NCBI GenBank assembly: GCA_016893485.2
Contig: JAFEKX020000001.1
Location: 8,635,501 to 8,699,500, forward strand
DNA: 64,000 nucleotides
Reading direction: 5' to 3'
Source of the DNA: Streptomyces sp. P3
GTDB lineage: Bacteria > Actinomycetota > Actinomycetes > Streptomycetales > Streptomycetaceae
The position numbers were made by a program, and so were the translations under genes. Below are positions 55,591 through 64,000 of the stretch, piece after piece. How positions within the stretch are numbered: the first letter of the stretch is position 1; every line of letters begins with the position of its first letter. The notes beneath the pieces were generated by a model that did no database searches, was not told where the DNA came from, and saw only the letters and a list, made by a program, of their open reading frames with translations.

Positions 55591-57806
55591 TCAGGGCGGT
55601 CGCCTGTGCCGCCCTCGGTGGGGCGGAGGTCTGGCGGTGACCGCCGGGGCGCGGGGCGCGGCCGGCGTCGCGGATGCTGTCGTGAGCGGCCGCGGCGACG
55701 GCCTCGGGGTGAGGCCGAACTCGGTGTACAGGCGCTCGTAGTCGGCGGAGGCGCCGTAGTGCTCCAGGCTGACGATCCGTCCGGCGTCGCCGACCACGTC
55801 CCGCCAGCCCTGCCCCACCGCGGCCTCGACGCTGACCCGGGCCCGCACCGAGGGCGGCAGGACCTCGTCCTGGTAGGCCGGGGCTGAGCGGCGAACCACT
55901 CCCGGCAGGGCATCGACACGACCCGCACCGCGAGGCCTTCGGTCGCCAGCAGCCCGCTCGCCTCCAGGGCGATGTGCACCTCGGAGCCGGTCGCCACGAG
56001 GATGACGTCCGGGCCGGAGCCGTCCTCGCCCGTGTCGGTGAGCACGTATCCGCCGCGGGCGGCATCCCGCGCCGGAGCGCAGGCATCGCTGCCGCGGTCG
56101 AGCACGGGCACGTTCTGCCTGGTCAGGATCAACGCGGCCGGGCGGTCGCCGTGTTCGAGGACGGTGCGCCAGCAGGCGGCGGTCTCGTTGGCGTCGGCGG
56201 GGCGGACGACGTCGAGGCCGGGGATGGCGCGCAGCGCGGCCAGATGCTCCACGGGCTGGTGGGTGGGGCCGTCCTCGCCCAGGCCGATGGAGTCGTGGGT
56301 CCAGACGTAGGTGGCGGGCAGCTGCATCAACGCGGCCAGCCGCACGGCGGGGCGCATGTAGTCGGAGAAGGTCAGGAACGTACCGCCGTAGGGGCGGGTC
56401 AGACTCTGCAGGGCGATGCCGTTGAGGACGGCGCCCATGGCGTGCTCGCGGATGCCGAAGTGGAGGGTGCGGCCGTAGGGGCCGCCCTTCCAGTCCTTGG
56501 TCTGGCGGTCGGCGGGTACGAAGGACGGTTCGCCGTCCATGGTGGTGTTGTTGCTCCCGGCCAGGTCGGCCGAGCCGCCCCACAGCTCCGGCAGCACCGG
56601 CGCCAGTGCGCTGAGCACCTCGCCCGACGCGGCGCGGGTGGCCATCCCCTTGGGGTCGGCCGGGAACTCGGGCAGGGCGTCGGTCCAGCCGTCCGGCAGC
56701 CGCTGGGCCAGCAGCCGGTCCAGCAGTTCGGCCCGCTCGGGATGGGCCGACCGCCAGGCCGCGTACGCCTCGTCCCACTCGGCGTGGGCGCGGCGCCCGC
56801 GGTCGGCGGCCTGGCGGGTGTGGGCCAGTACCGCGTCCTCCACGACGAAGTCGCGCTCGGAGTCGAAGCCGAGCAGCCGCTTGGTCGCGGCGACCTCGTC
56901 CGCGCCGAGTGCGGAGCCGTGGGCCTTGCCGGTGTTCTGCTTGGTGGGCGCGGGCCAGCCGATCAGCGTACGCAGCATGATCAGCGAGGGCCTGCCGTCC
57001 TCGTCGCGGGCCGCGCGCACCGCGGCCAGCAGGGCGTCCACGTCCTCGACGTACTCGCCCGTCCTCGTCCAGTCGACGGTCTGCACGTGCCAGCCGTAGG
57101 CGGCGAAGCGGCCCGGGACGTCCTCGCTGAAGGCGACGTCGGTGTCGTCCTCGATCGAGATGTGGTTGGAGTCGTAGAAGACGACGAGGTTGCCCAGCTC
57201 CTGGTGGCCGGCGAGGGAGGCGGCCTCGGCCGTGACGCCCTCCATCATGTCGCCGTCGGAGGCGATGACGTAGACGTGGTGGTCGAAGGGGCTGCTGCCC
57301 GGCTCGGCGTCGGGGTCGAGCAGACCGCGCTCCCTGCGAGCGGCCATCGCCATCCCGACCGCGCTGGCCAGCCCCTGGCCCAGCGGGCCGGTGGTGATCT
57401 CCACGCCGCGGGTGTGCCGGTGCTCCGGGTGCCCGGGAGTGGCCGAACCCCAGGTGCGGTAGGCCTCCAGATCCGACAGTTCCAGGCCGTAGCCGGTCAG
57501 GTAGAGCTGGAGGTACAGGGTGAGGCTGGAGTGCCCGCAGGAGAGGACGAAACGGTCGCGGCCCAGCCACCGGTCGTCGCCCGGGTCGTGCCGCATGACG
57601 TTCTGGAACAGCAGATGCGCCAGCGGGGCGAGGCTCATCGCCGTGCCGGGATGGCCGTTGCCGACCTTCTGCACCGCGTCGGCGGCCAGCACCCGTACGG
57701 TGTCCACCGCCCGTACGTCGACCGGGTCCCACCCGGCGTCGTCCGCCACGGGCATCGTCACGGACCGGCCCGGTGAGGTCGTGTTGCCTGACTGTTCAGT
57801 GGTCAT
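55591..57806 (-). CDS. tkt: Transketolase (frameshift near 3' end)
   Basis: About 690 residues. Thiamine-diphosphate enzyme: GHPGTAMSLAPLAHLLFQNV, ITTGPLGQGLASAVGMAMAA, ASDGDMMEGVTAEAASLAGH (GDG/N magnesium and cofactor site), YDSNHISIEDDT, second-domain Glu in HFGIREHAMGAVLNGIALQ, C-terminal VATGSEVHIALEASGLL. Break near 55885; the last 50 residues (YGASADYERLYTEFGLTPEA) change frame again near 55700, so the exact stop is uncertain. ATG 57806 overlaps the hemerythrin stop by 11 bases. It works with the adjacent transaldolase in the non-oxidative pentose phosphate pathway. Confidence 0.95.
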
Positions 57807-58325
57807 GCCGTCGCTCCTCGGGGAGATCGGTGGTCGGTTCCGACGTGGTGACTGTCATTCGTGGGCGCTGGGCACGCGGAGGGGTCGCGGGGGCGTCGGG
57901 TTTGGCGGTGGCGAGTTGTTCGCCGAGTTCGCCGAGCCGGTTGCGGCCGAGGGCGGAGCGGACCTGGGGGAACCATTCCTTCTCCTCCTCTTCGACGTGG
58001 TGGCGGACGTTTTCGATGAGGACGGTCATCTTGGCGTCGAAGCGTTCGTCCTGGGGTCGAGGCCGGTGAGTTCGGACAGCATCCACAGGACGACGTGGTG
58101 TTCTTCGACGCTTTCCAGTACGTGGTCGGTGGTGTCCGGTACGGCGGCGCGGGCGGCGGGGTAGAAGATCTTCTCCTCGATCCAGGCGTGGACCGTCAGT
58201 TCCTCGATCACCTTGTCGGCGATCTTCCGCTTGGTCTTGTAGGCGCGGTCCCCGGCCTGTTCGAACTCCTTGAAGAGCTTCTCGACCGTCTGGTGGTCTT
58301 CCTTGAGCAGCACAATCGCGTCCAT
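57796..58325 (-). CDS. Hemerythrin/HHE-domain protein (one frameshift)
   Basis: About 176 residues. HHE ligand pattern: ivLLKEDHQTVEKLF (first His), VHAWIEEKIFYPA (His and Glu), SVEEHHVVLWMLSEL, and in the other frame IENVRHHVEEEEKEWFPQVR. A break near 58053 joins them. A basic, Pro-rich tail ends EERRHDH. It binds a di-iron site for oxygen, nitric oxide or iron handling. The stop lies inside the transketolase start region (11-base overlap), so the two genes are translationally coupled. Start ATG 58325. Confidence 0.88.
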
Positions 58326-58405
58326 GGGCCCGCCTTAGCCTCGTCGGCATTCCGAAAGTCGATCGGCTCCCGCACTCCGGCTACCCCGGCATCGCGTCCG
58401 ACCCA

Positions 58406-58534
58406 TCAGACGCGCACCTTTTGCCGGGTTCGGGTGTGGTCACGGGCGATGTCCGCGAGTAGCGCGACCGCGACGTCGTCGACTCCGGTGGGCGCCGGAT
58501 CGGCGTAGTCAAAATCGGTGGGATCTTCCAGCAC
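58406..58534 (-). CDS. Possible small ORF, 42 residues
   Basis: Minus-strand frame from GTG 58534: LEDPTDFDYADPAPTGVDDV then AVALLADIARDHTRTRQKVR. It has protein-like codon use and ends at TGA 58406-58408, 81 bases upstream of the hemerythrin start. No family recognised; it may be the tail of a lost gene. Confidence 0.3.
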   Translation of the reverse strand: MLEDPTDFDYADPAPTGVDDVAVALLADIARDHTRTRQKVRV

Positions 58535-58809
58535 TACGGCTGGAGTAGCGGCCCGGTGCGGGCGGCGAGAGGCCACTTGCGCGCCGCTACCCGCTGCTCG
58601 ACCTGAGGGTGGGAATCGTCAGGCGACCGCGAACCGCTTCGCTGCCTGCTGGTGATCGGCATCGTCGTTCTCGTGGCGGCCTTGGCTCGCGTCGCCGTGC
58701 GCCGGTCTCGGCTCCCGGGCAGTCGCCCTGTTCGCCGGCAGCGGCCACACGGTCGGATGTGTGCGCGATGCGATGAACAACGTGTTGCCCTGCCTGCGGT
58801 CGGCTGCCG
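58535..58809. other. Intergenic, no gene seen
   Basis: About 275 bases with no recognisable gene on either strand. Confidence 0.4.
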
Positions 58810-58977
58810 TCAGCGGAGAGGCCGCCGACCGCGTCGGGACAGCCGTACGGCTGCGAATGCGATGTCGGCCACCAGGACCACGATGCCGATGGCCAGCAGA
58901 TAGCCGAGGCCATCGGCTGCCGCGCCGATGATTCCCAGGACGACGGCCACGAGGGCCAGCAGCAAGAAGAGCACCAC
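58810..58977 (-). CDS. Small hydrophobic membrane protein, 55 residues
   Basis: From GTG 58977, with AAGGGAGG ten bases upstream: VVLFLLLALVAVVLGIIGAA, ADGLGYLLAIGIVVLVADIA, then the basic tail RLSRRGRRPLR. Two membrane helices with positive residues after the second. Typical of small Streptomyces membrane proteins of unknown role. A longer form from ATG 59049 is possible but lacks a better site. Confidence 0.7.
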   Translation of the reverse strand: MVLFLLLALVAVVLGIIGAAADGLGYLLAIGIVVLVADIAFAAVRLSRRGRRPLR

Positions 58978-59211
58978 GGCTCGAACACCTCCCTTGGATC
59001 CCTTGGACCCGACTCGGTCGCTCGGCTTCCTGCGTACACCCGTCGGCAATTTTACTGCGGTCCGCGTATCGGCAGCTGATCGGCAGGCCCCGCCGCCGGG
59101 TGGGACGCGGGTATATGGGCACTCGACCGCAAGCCGTCGCTGTTCCCCAGGGGAACGTGATGGTGCGGTTCTTCCGGTTCGGACCGTGTGCCGGAAGAAC
59201 CGCGGGACGGG

Positions 59212-60198
59212 TCAGTCCATGCGGCGGTGGTCCTCCTCGCTCCAGGCGCGGGTGTCCCGGGGCGGGAGATACGGTTCCTCACCACTGGGCAGTCCACCGG
59301 CGACGGCGCGCTGTCGGGCCATCTCCGCATCGAGTTCGAGACCGAGCAGGACGGCGATGTTGCTGATCCACAGCCAGACCAGGAAGACGATCACGCCGGC
59401 GAGCGTGCCGTACGTCTTGTTGTACGACGCGAAGTGGGCCACGTAGAACGCGAAGCCCGCCGAGGCGATCATCCAGACCAGCAGGGCCACCACACTGCCA
59501 GGGGTGATCCAACGGAAGCCGCGGCCCTTCACGTTGGGCGCCGCCCAGTACAGGATCGCGACCATGGCCATGACCAGGATCACCAGTCCCGGCCACTTCG
59601 CGATCGACCACACCTTCAGCGTGGCGTCCCCAACGCCGAAAGCCGAACCGGCGGCGCGCGCGAGACTGCCGGTGAACACCACGATCAACGCGCTGACCAC
59701 CGTCAGCAGGAGCAGCACCACCGTGACGCCGACCCGGATCGGCAGCACCTTCCACACGGGGCGTCCCTCGGGCATGTCGTAGACGACGTTGGCGCTGCGG
59801 ATGAACGCCGCTATGTAGCCGGAGGCCGACCACACCGCGACCACGATGCCGACCACGGCGACGATCGAGCCGAGGCTGCCGGGGCCCTGCAGCTGTCGTA
59901 CGGCGCCGCCGATGATGTCGCGGGCCGAACTCGGCGCCAGTTTCTCGATGTTGTCCAGGACCTGCTGGGTCGCCGACTTGCCGGCGATGCCGAGCAGCGA
60001 GACCAGGACCAGCAGGGCGGGGAAGAGGGAGAGGACCGCGTAGTACGTCAACGCGGCGGCCCGGTCGGCGAGTTCATCGGCCTGGAACTCCCTGACCGTG
60101 CCCTTGAGCACCGCCCACCAGGACCGCTTCGGCAGCTTGCTGGGCTTGTCCGGCGATTGACGCTCGACCTGTTCTCCCGGTCCCGGTGTCTGTGACAT
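59212..60198 (-). CDS. YihY/BrkB-family membrane protein
   Basis: A 328-residue intact protein with six membrane helices: DRAAALTYYAVLSLFPALLV (family signature), LGSIVAVVGIVVAVWSASGY, VGVTVVLLLLTVVSALIVVF, PGLVILVMAMVAILYWAAPN, WITPGSVVALLVWMIASAGF, GVIVFLVWLWISNIAVLLGL. N- and C-terminal parts are hydrophilic. Once called ribonuclease BN; the family is now viewed as a transporter or envelope protein of unknown function. ATG 60198. Single gene divergent from the CorA-like gene. Confidence 0.93.
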   Translation of the reverse strand: MSQTPGPGEQVERQSPDKPSKLPKRSWWAVLKGTVREFQADELADRAAALTYYAVLSLFPALLVLVSLLGIAGKSATQQVLDNIEKLAPSSARDIIGGAVRQLQGPGSLGSIVAVVGIVVAVWSASGYIAAFIRSANVVYDMPEGRPVWKVLPIRVGVTVVLLLLTVVSALIVVFTGSLARAAGSAFGVGDATLKVWSIAKWPGLVILVMAMVAILYWAAPNVKGRGFRWITPGSVVALLVWMIASAGFAFYVAHFASYNKTYGTLAGVIVFLVWLWISNIAVLLGLELDAEMARQRAVAGGLPSGEEPYLPPRDTRAWSEEDHRRMD

Positions 60199-60424
60199 AC
60201 CAGAGGGTTACCCGACTCCGCCCGACCATGCGTGGACGGCGTACGGCAACCGTTCCCACTGGCAGCCGGTCCGGTGAAGGCCGCCGTCGCCGACCACCAC
60301 CAGGTCCGGCGGGATGCACCGCTGCCGCGGAAGTCGGCAGTTCACCGGATGCGTGCGGTGCGAAGACGCGGGCACACGTGCCGATCATGCGACGTCGACA
60401 GTCGTCAGCAGGGAGGGCTCCGCG

Positions 60425-61483
60425 ATGACCGATTCTGATTCCCGACCGGCACATTCCGCGCCGCCCCCGTGGGCCGTGGTGCTGGGCGGGGCCGCGAGTT
60501 CACCGACATCGGGCGGCGATCTGCGGGAGCTGGTGCGACGGGCCCGCGCGCAAGGTGGTGTCGCCTGGATCATGGTGGACGGCGATGACGGTGACGGCCT
60601 GCGGAGGGCCGCCGACGCATGCGGTCTGACCCGTGGCCTCGCGGAACGGGTGAGTGTGCCGGGCACGCGCCCCGGGCTGGACCGGGTGGACGACGTCACC
60701 GTCCTGACGCTCCGGACGTGCCGTCTCGACGGGCCTGCGGGCGCTGCCGGTGGGCTGCCTCGCGTGAGCCGTTCCGGGTGTGTGGTCCTGTTCGCCGGAT
60801 CGGGATTCGCGCTGGCCGTGGAGCACGGCCGGACCGGGCTGCGGCAAGCTCTTGAACGGAAGTTCGACGATCGGTTCGTGGACGGTGGGGACTCGACCGA
60901 CCTGGTACGGCTGGTGACCGGCGTGGTCACGGACCAGTACGAGGAGATCGCCGAAGCGCTGGAGGAGGCGACCGAGGAGGCGGACCCGGAGCCCGACGAC
61001 GACGCGTTGGCGCGGATGGGGCGGCGGGCCGAGCGGGGCGAACGGCGGCGCCGGCTCGCGGCGGCCCACCACCTGCACCGGCAGATCTTCCGGCTCCGGC
61101 GCACCGCCGGGCCCGCCGCACTGGCCTTCGGGGCGGCCTCGGAAGTCTTCGCCGCGTCGAAGGCGGGCGACGATCCGCTGCGTGACGCGGCGCACCGGCT
61201 GCGACGCGTCGTGGAGCAGACCGAGCAGCTCGGGGAAATGCTCGACAGCGCCAGGGACGCCTGGACCGCGGAGGTCGGCGTCAGCCAGAACGACGACATG
61301 CGGCGCATCAGCGCGGTCGCCGCCCTGGCCGCGGTGCCGACGGTGGTGGTCGGGAACTACGGCATGAATTTCGACAACATGCCGGAGTTGCACTGGCGTT
61401 GGGGCTACCCGATGACCATCGTCGCCACCGTGGCGATCTGCGGAATCCTCTACGCGCTGTTCAGGCGCCTGAAATGGCTGTGA
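60425..61483 (+). CDS. CorA-family magnesium/cobalt transporter-like protein
   Basis: A 352-residue intact protein. Long cytoplasmic N-domain with an acidic helix (EEIAEALEEATEEADPEPDD) and coiled coils; then the first membrane helix ending in the signature YGMN (VVVGNYGMNFDNMPEL) and the second helix (MTIVATVAICGILYALF) with basic end RRLKWL. This GMN-type loop selects hydrated Mg2+. ATG 60425 with GGAGGG upstream. The N-domain is somewhat divergent from typical CorA, so the ion is not certain. Confidence 0.9.
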   Translation: MTDSDSRPAHSAPPPWAVVLGGAASSPTSGGDLRELVRRARAQGGVAWIMVDGDDGDGLRRAADACGLTRGLAERVSVPGTRPGLDRVDDVTVLTLRTCRLDGPAGAAGGLPRVSRSGCVVLFAGSGFALAVEHGRTGLRQALERKFDDRFVDGGDSTDLVRLVTGVVTDQYEEIAEALEEATEEADPEPDDDALARMGRRAERGERRRRLAAAHHLHRQIFRLRRTAGPAALAFGAASEVFAASKAGDDPLRDAAHRLRRVVEQTEQLGEMLDSARDAWTAEVGVSQNDDMRRISAVAALAAVPTVVVGNYGMNFDNMPELHWRWGYPMTIVATVAICGILYALFRRLKWL

Positions 61484-61522
61484 CCGGTTCCCGCCCGGCG
61501 AGGGTCGCGCCGTGCCGCCCGC

Positions 61523-61693
61523 TCACCACCGGTACCAGCGGCCCCTCGCTCCTCCGGTTCCGGCGCTGCGGAACACGAAACCCAGGAGCCACAGGACCGC
61601 GACGATGATGGCGATCCACCACAGGAGATGAACAGCGAATCCCGCACCGGCCAGGATGAGGGCGAGGAGCAGAACAAGGATCAAGGCGACCAT
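61523..61693 (-). CDS. Small hydrophobic membrane protein, 56 residues
   Basis: ATG 61693 to TGA 61523: MVALILVLLLALILAGAGFA, VHLLWWIAIIVAVLWLLGFV, then FRSAGTGGARGRWYRW. Two membrane helices and a basic, aromatic tail. This matches the small hydrophobic proteins widespread in Streptomyces. GGGAGAA upstream of the start supports translation. Convergent with the CorA-like gene, 39 bases apart. Confidence 0.82.
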   Translation of the reverse strand: MVALILVLLLALILAGAGFAVHLLWWIAIIVAVLWLLGFVFRSAGTGGARGRWYRW

Positions 61694-61782
61694 TTCGATT
61701 CTCCCTTCCGAATAGCCGTGTGCCCGCCGGGCGGTACGTCATGCGGGCCCCGGCGCAGAGCCGACCGAGGCGGCGTGCCGGG

Positions 61783-63418
61783 TCAGCGTTCGTACCGCGG
61801 GACCCACTGACCGCGGGTGACCGCCGCCCGGAGTTCGTCCTCGGTCGCCTCCGGTGCCACGCCGTCCTCGACCGCCGCCACCGCCGCTGCGACGGCGATC
61901 TCGAGGGCGGCCTCGCGCATGCCCCGCAGCGGTGGCAGCAGGGTGCGGGGCCGCTCTCGTCCGGCACGGATCGTGCGGCGCACCGGCCGACGGCGCGGGC
62001 GGCGGCGACCAGCATCCGGTCGGTGACCCTGGTCGCACGGGCGGCCCTGACCGCGAGGCCGATCGCCGGGAAGACGTACACGTTGTTCGCCTGGGCCACC
62101 GGCACCTCGCGGCCGTCGGTCTTCAGCGGCGGGAACGGCGAGCCGGTGGCGATCAGCGCCTTGCCGTCCGTCCAGCGGGCGAGGTCGGCGGGTCGGCCTC
62201 CGAGTGGGAGGTCGGGTTGGACAGCGGGAAGATCACCGGCCGCTCGCACGTGGACGCCATGTGCCGGACGATCTCCTCGGTGAAGGCGCCCTTCGCGGTG
62301 GACAGCCCGATCAGCACGGTCGGCTCCACCCGGCGGACCACCTCGGCCAGGTCGTACGACTCCGACAGGTCGCCGCGGGCGTAGACGCGCTGCTCCTCGC
62401 TGAGCCCGTCACGCGAGTCCACGAGCAGTCCGTCGACGTCCACGAACCAGAAGCGCGAACGGGCCTCGTCCGGTGACAGGCCCTCGTCCGTCATCGCCGT
62501 ACGGATCATGTCGGCCACCCCGACCGCCGCGGAGCCCGCGCCGAGGACCACGATCCGCTGGTCGGTCAGGCGGGTGCCGGCGACCGTCGTGGCCGTGGTG
62601 AGTGCTCCGAGGGCTACGGCGGCGGTCCCCTGGATGTCGTCGTTGAAGGTCAGCAGCCGGTCCTGGTAGCGGGTGAGGATCGGGCGGGCGTGGGCGGTCG
62701 CGAAGTCCTCCCACTGCAGCAGCGTGCCTGGCAGTTCGGCCTCCACCGCCGAGACCAGTGCCTCCACCAGCTCGTCGTACGCGTCACCGGTGACCCGGTG
62801 CTCGCGGCGGCCCAGGTAGTGCGGGTCGGCCAGCAACTCCTCGTTGTCCGTCCCGGCGTCCAGCAGGATCGGCAGCGTGCGGGCCGGGTGGATGCCGCCG
62901 ATCGCGGTGTAGAGGCTGAGCTTGCCGACCGGGATGCCCATACCGCCGACGCCCTGGTCGCCCAGGCCCAGGATGCGCTGGCCGTCGGTGACGACGATGA
63001 CGTCCACGTCCGCGTGCGGGCGGTTGCGCAGGATCTCCCGGAAGCGATGCCGGTCCTCGTACGACAGGAACAGTCCGCGCGGGCGCCGGTAGATCTCGCT
63101 GAAGCGCCGGCAGGCCTCGCCGACGGTCGGTGTGTAGACGACGGGAGGGTCTCCTCCAGATGGCTGGTCACCAGGTGGTGGAAGAGGACCTCGTTGGTGT
63201 CCTGCAACTGGCGCAGATAGATGTGCCGGTTCAGCGGCTTGTCGTAGCCGAGGAACGCCTCGTACGCGCGGTCGGCCTGCTGGTCGAGGGTCTCCACCGC
63301 GGGCGGGAGCAGCCCGTCGAGACCGAGTTCCGCCCGTTCCCGGGGTCGAAGGCGGTGCCTTTGTTACGCAGGGGATCCGCTAGCAGGGTCGTGCCGCGGG
63401 GGATTTGTTCACTGTCAT
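61783..63418 (-). CDS. NAD-dependent malic enzyme (several frameshifts)
   Basis: About 545 residues of the long SfcA/MaeA-type enzyme converting malate to pyruvate and CO2. N-terminal GTTLLADPLRNKGTAF, LNRHIYLRQLQDTNEVLFHH; ILGLGDQGVGGMGIPVGKLS; TFNDDIQGTAAVALGAL (metal-ligand Asp pair); NAD site RIVVLGAGSAAVGVADMI; VIFPLSNPTSHSEADP; VYVFPAIGLAVRAARATRV; end AAVTRGQWVPRYER. Breaks near 63395, 63340, 63150, 62195 and 61975. ATG 63418 with AAGGAGAA; a missing C in CCCCC puts it out of frame. Links the citric acid cycle to pyruvate. Confidence 0.9.
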
Positions 63419-63705
63419 GAGGGTTCTCCTTCCCGGGAACGCGTGCGCGGTGGCAAAGCCGTCGGCAAGGAAGGGTCATCACTCCGACGGGATCCGGTCG
63501 CCAGGTGGGTCGATCATGTCGATGACGGTCAACGGGGCCCTTGCCCCGACTTCCAGCCTGCGCCTTCGAGCGGATTCTTCGCCTCCGGTGCCGTTCCGTG
63601 GGTCGGGTCGGAGCGGACGGGTACCCGGTCCGTGATCTCGCGAGCCTCGGGGCGGGCGTCCGTGCCGGTCTCGCGCCCCCGAGAGCGTGGAAAGGCGGGC
63701 TCGAC
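63419..63705. other. Intergenic, no gene seen
   Basis: Divergent spacer of about 290 bases between malic enzyme and the ligD start. No operator dyad noted. Confidence 0.4.
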
Positions 63706-64000
63706 GTGAGTGATGAGGACCCCCTGCGGACGTATCACGGAAAGCGCGACTTCGGCCGGACCGGGGAGCCCCGGGGCCGGTCCGGCGTGCCCGGGGCGGA
63801 GCCGCGGTTCGTGGTGCAGATCCATGACGCGAGCACGATGCACTTCGACTTCCGGCTCCAGGTCGGCGACGTACTGAAGTCCTGGTCCGTGCCGAAGGGT
63901 CCTTCCACTGATCCGGCGGACAAGCGGCTCGCCGTCCCCACCGAGGACCATCCGCTGGAGTACGAGGAGTTCGAGGGCGTCATCCCCGAGGGCGAGTACG
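63706..64000 (+). CDS. ligD: LigD-type DNA ligase/3'-phosphoesterase, 5' part
   Basis: The first 98 residues only; the gene continues past the window. It reads LRTYHGKRDFGRTGEP, then RFVVQIHDASTMHFDFRLQV (catalytic His and Asp of the 3'-phosphoesterase module), then LKSWSVPKGPSTDPADKRLA and EDHPLEYEEFEGVIPEGEY. This module occurs alone or at the N-terminus of LigD, the non-homologous end-joining ligase. GTG 63706 is the start. Which form it is cannot be told from the fragment. Confidence 0.88.
   Translation, partial: MSDEDPLRTYHGKRDFGRTGEPRGRSGVPGAEPRFVVQIHDASTMHFDFRLQVGDVLKSWSVPKGPSTDPADKRLAVPTEDHPLEYEEFEGVIPEGEY

Overview
The window reads as chromosomal DNA of a high-GC actinomycete, most likely Streptomyces or a close relative. 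The composition is strongly GC-rich and GTG starts are common. Stop-start overlaps of the ATGA or GTGA type link many neighbouring genes. The families present are also typical: a GH18 chitinase behind a DasR-like operator, a secreted ricin-type lectin, MmyB-type XRE regulators, a LacI-controlled inositol-type operon, DUF6243, tiny hydrophobic membrane proteins, the start of LigD, and a SigK/RskA-like sigma/anti-sigma pair. No tRNA, rRNA, transposase, prophage or CRISPR array was seen.

Layout. 0-4 kb: two TetR regulators, a CrtC/lipocalin-like protein and an XRE regulator. 4-11 kb: a probable small-molecule catabolic block (aldehyde dehydrogenase, two SnoaL-like proteins, SDR, ABM monooxygenase, VOC protein, amidohydrolase, FAD monooxygenase) ending at a twin palindromic operator. 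11.8-16.7 kb: a TetR regulator divergent from a four-gene operon of ferredoxin, ferredoxin reductase, a dehydrogenase fused to a carboxymuconolactone decarboxylase domain, and a P450. 16.8-23.6 kb: an inositol-type sugar operon, its LacI regulator and a stand-alone sugar-binding lipoprotein, with related operator sequences in front of both transcription units. 24-28 kb: a membrane protein, an orphan sensor kinase and a chitinase. 28-34.5 kb: an HxlR regulator, a maleylpyruvate-isomerase-like pseudogene, DedA, a two-component pair, a COG4705 membrane protein, and BlaI with an M56 peptidase. One 38-bp operator occurs in front of both dedA and blaI. 35-37.6 kb: a secreted lectin followed by a decayed zone with methyltransferase, ene-reductase and esterase remnants. 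37.7-45 kb: oxidoreductases with an XRE and a LysR regulator, and a hydrolase-like protein lacking its serine. 45.3-50.4 kb: a SigK-type locus (sigma factor, anti-sigma factor, fasciclin lipoprotein, sulfite-oxidase-type molybdoenzyme) with three matching promoter motifs, two of them inside a duplicated segment. 50-53.4 kb: a CHASE3-type kinase divergent from an HTH plus response-regulator frame. 53.7-58.3 kb: hemerythrin, transketolase and transaldolase on the minus strand. 58.4-64 kb: small membrane proteins, YihY, a CorA-like transporter, malic enzyme, and the 5' end of ligD cut by the window edge.

Sequence quality matters here. Roughly fifty apparent single-base frameshifts interrupt otherwise well-conserved genes, mostly in runs of G or C. 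Their number, and the intactness of the protein on both sides of each break, points to sequencing or assembly indels rather than mass gene death. Such genes are listed as one CDS with the break points named. The truly decayed loci appear to be 28.6-29.3 kb (an in-frame TAG and an 18-bp tandem triplication) and 35.9-37.6 kb (internal deletions and a chimeric junction).
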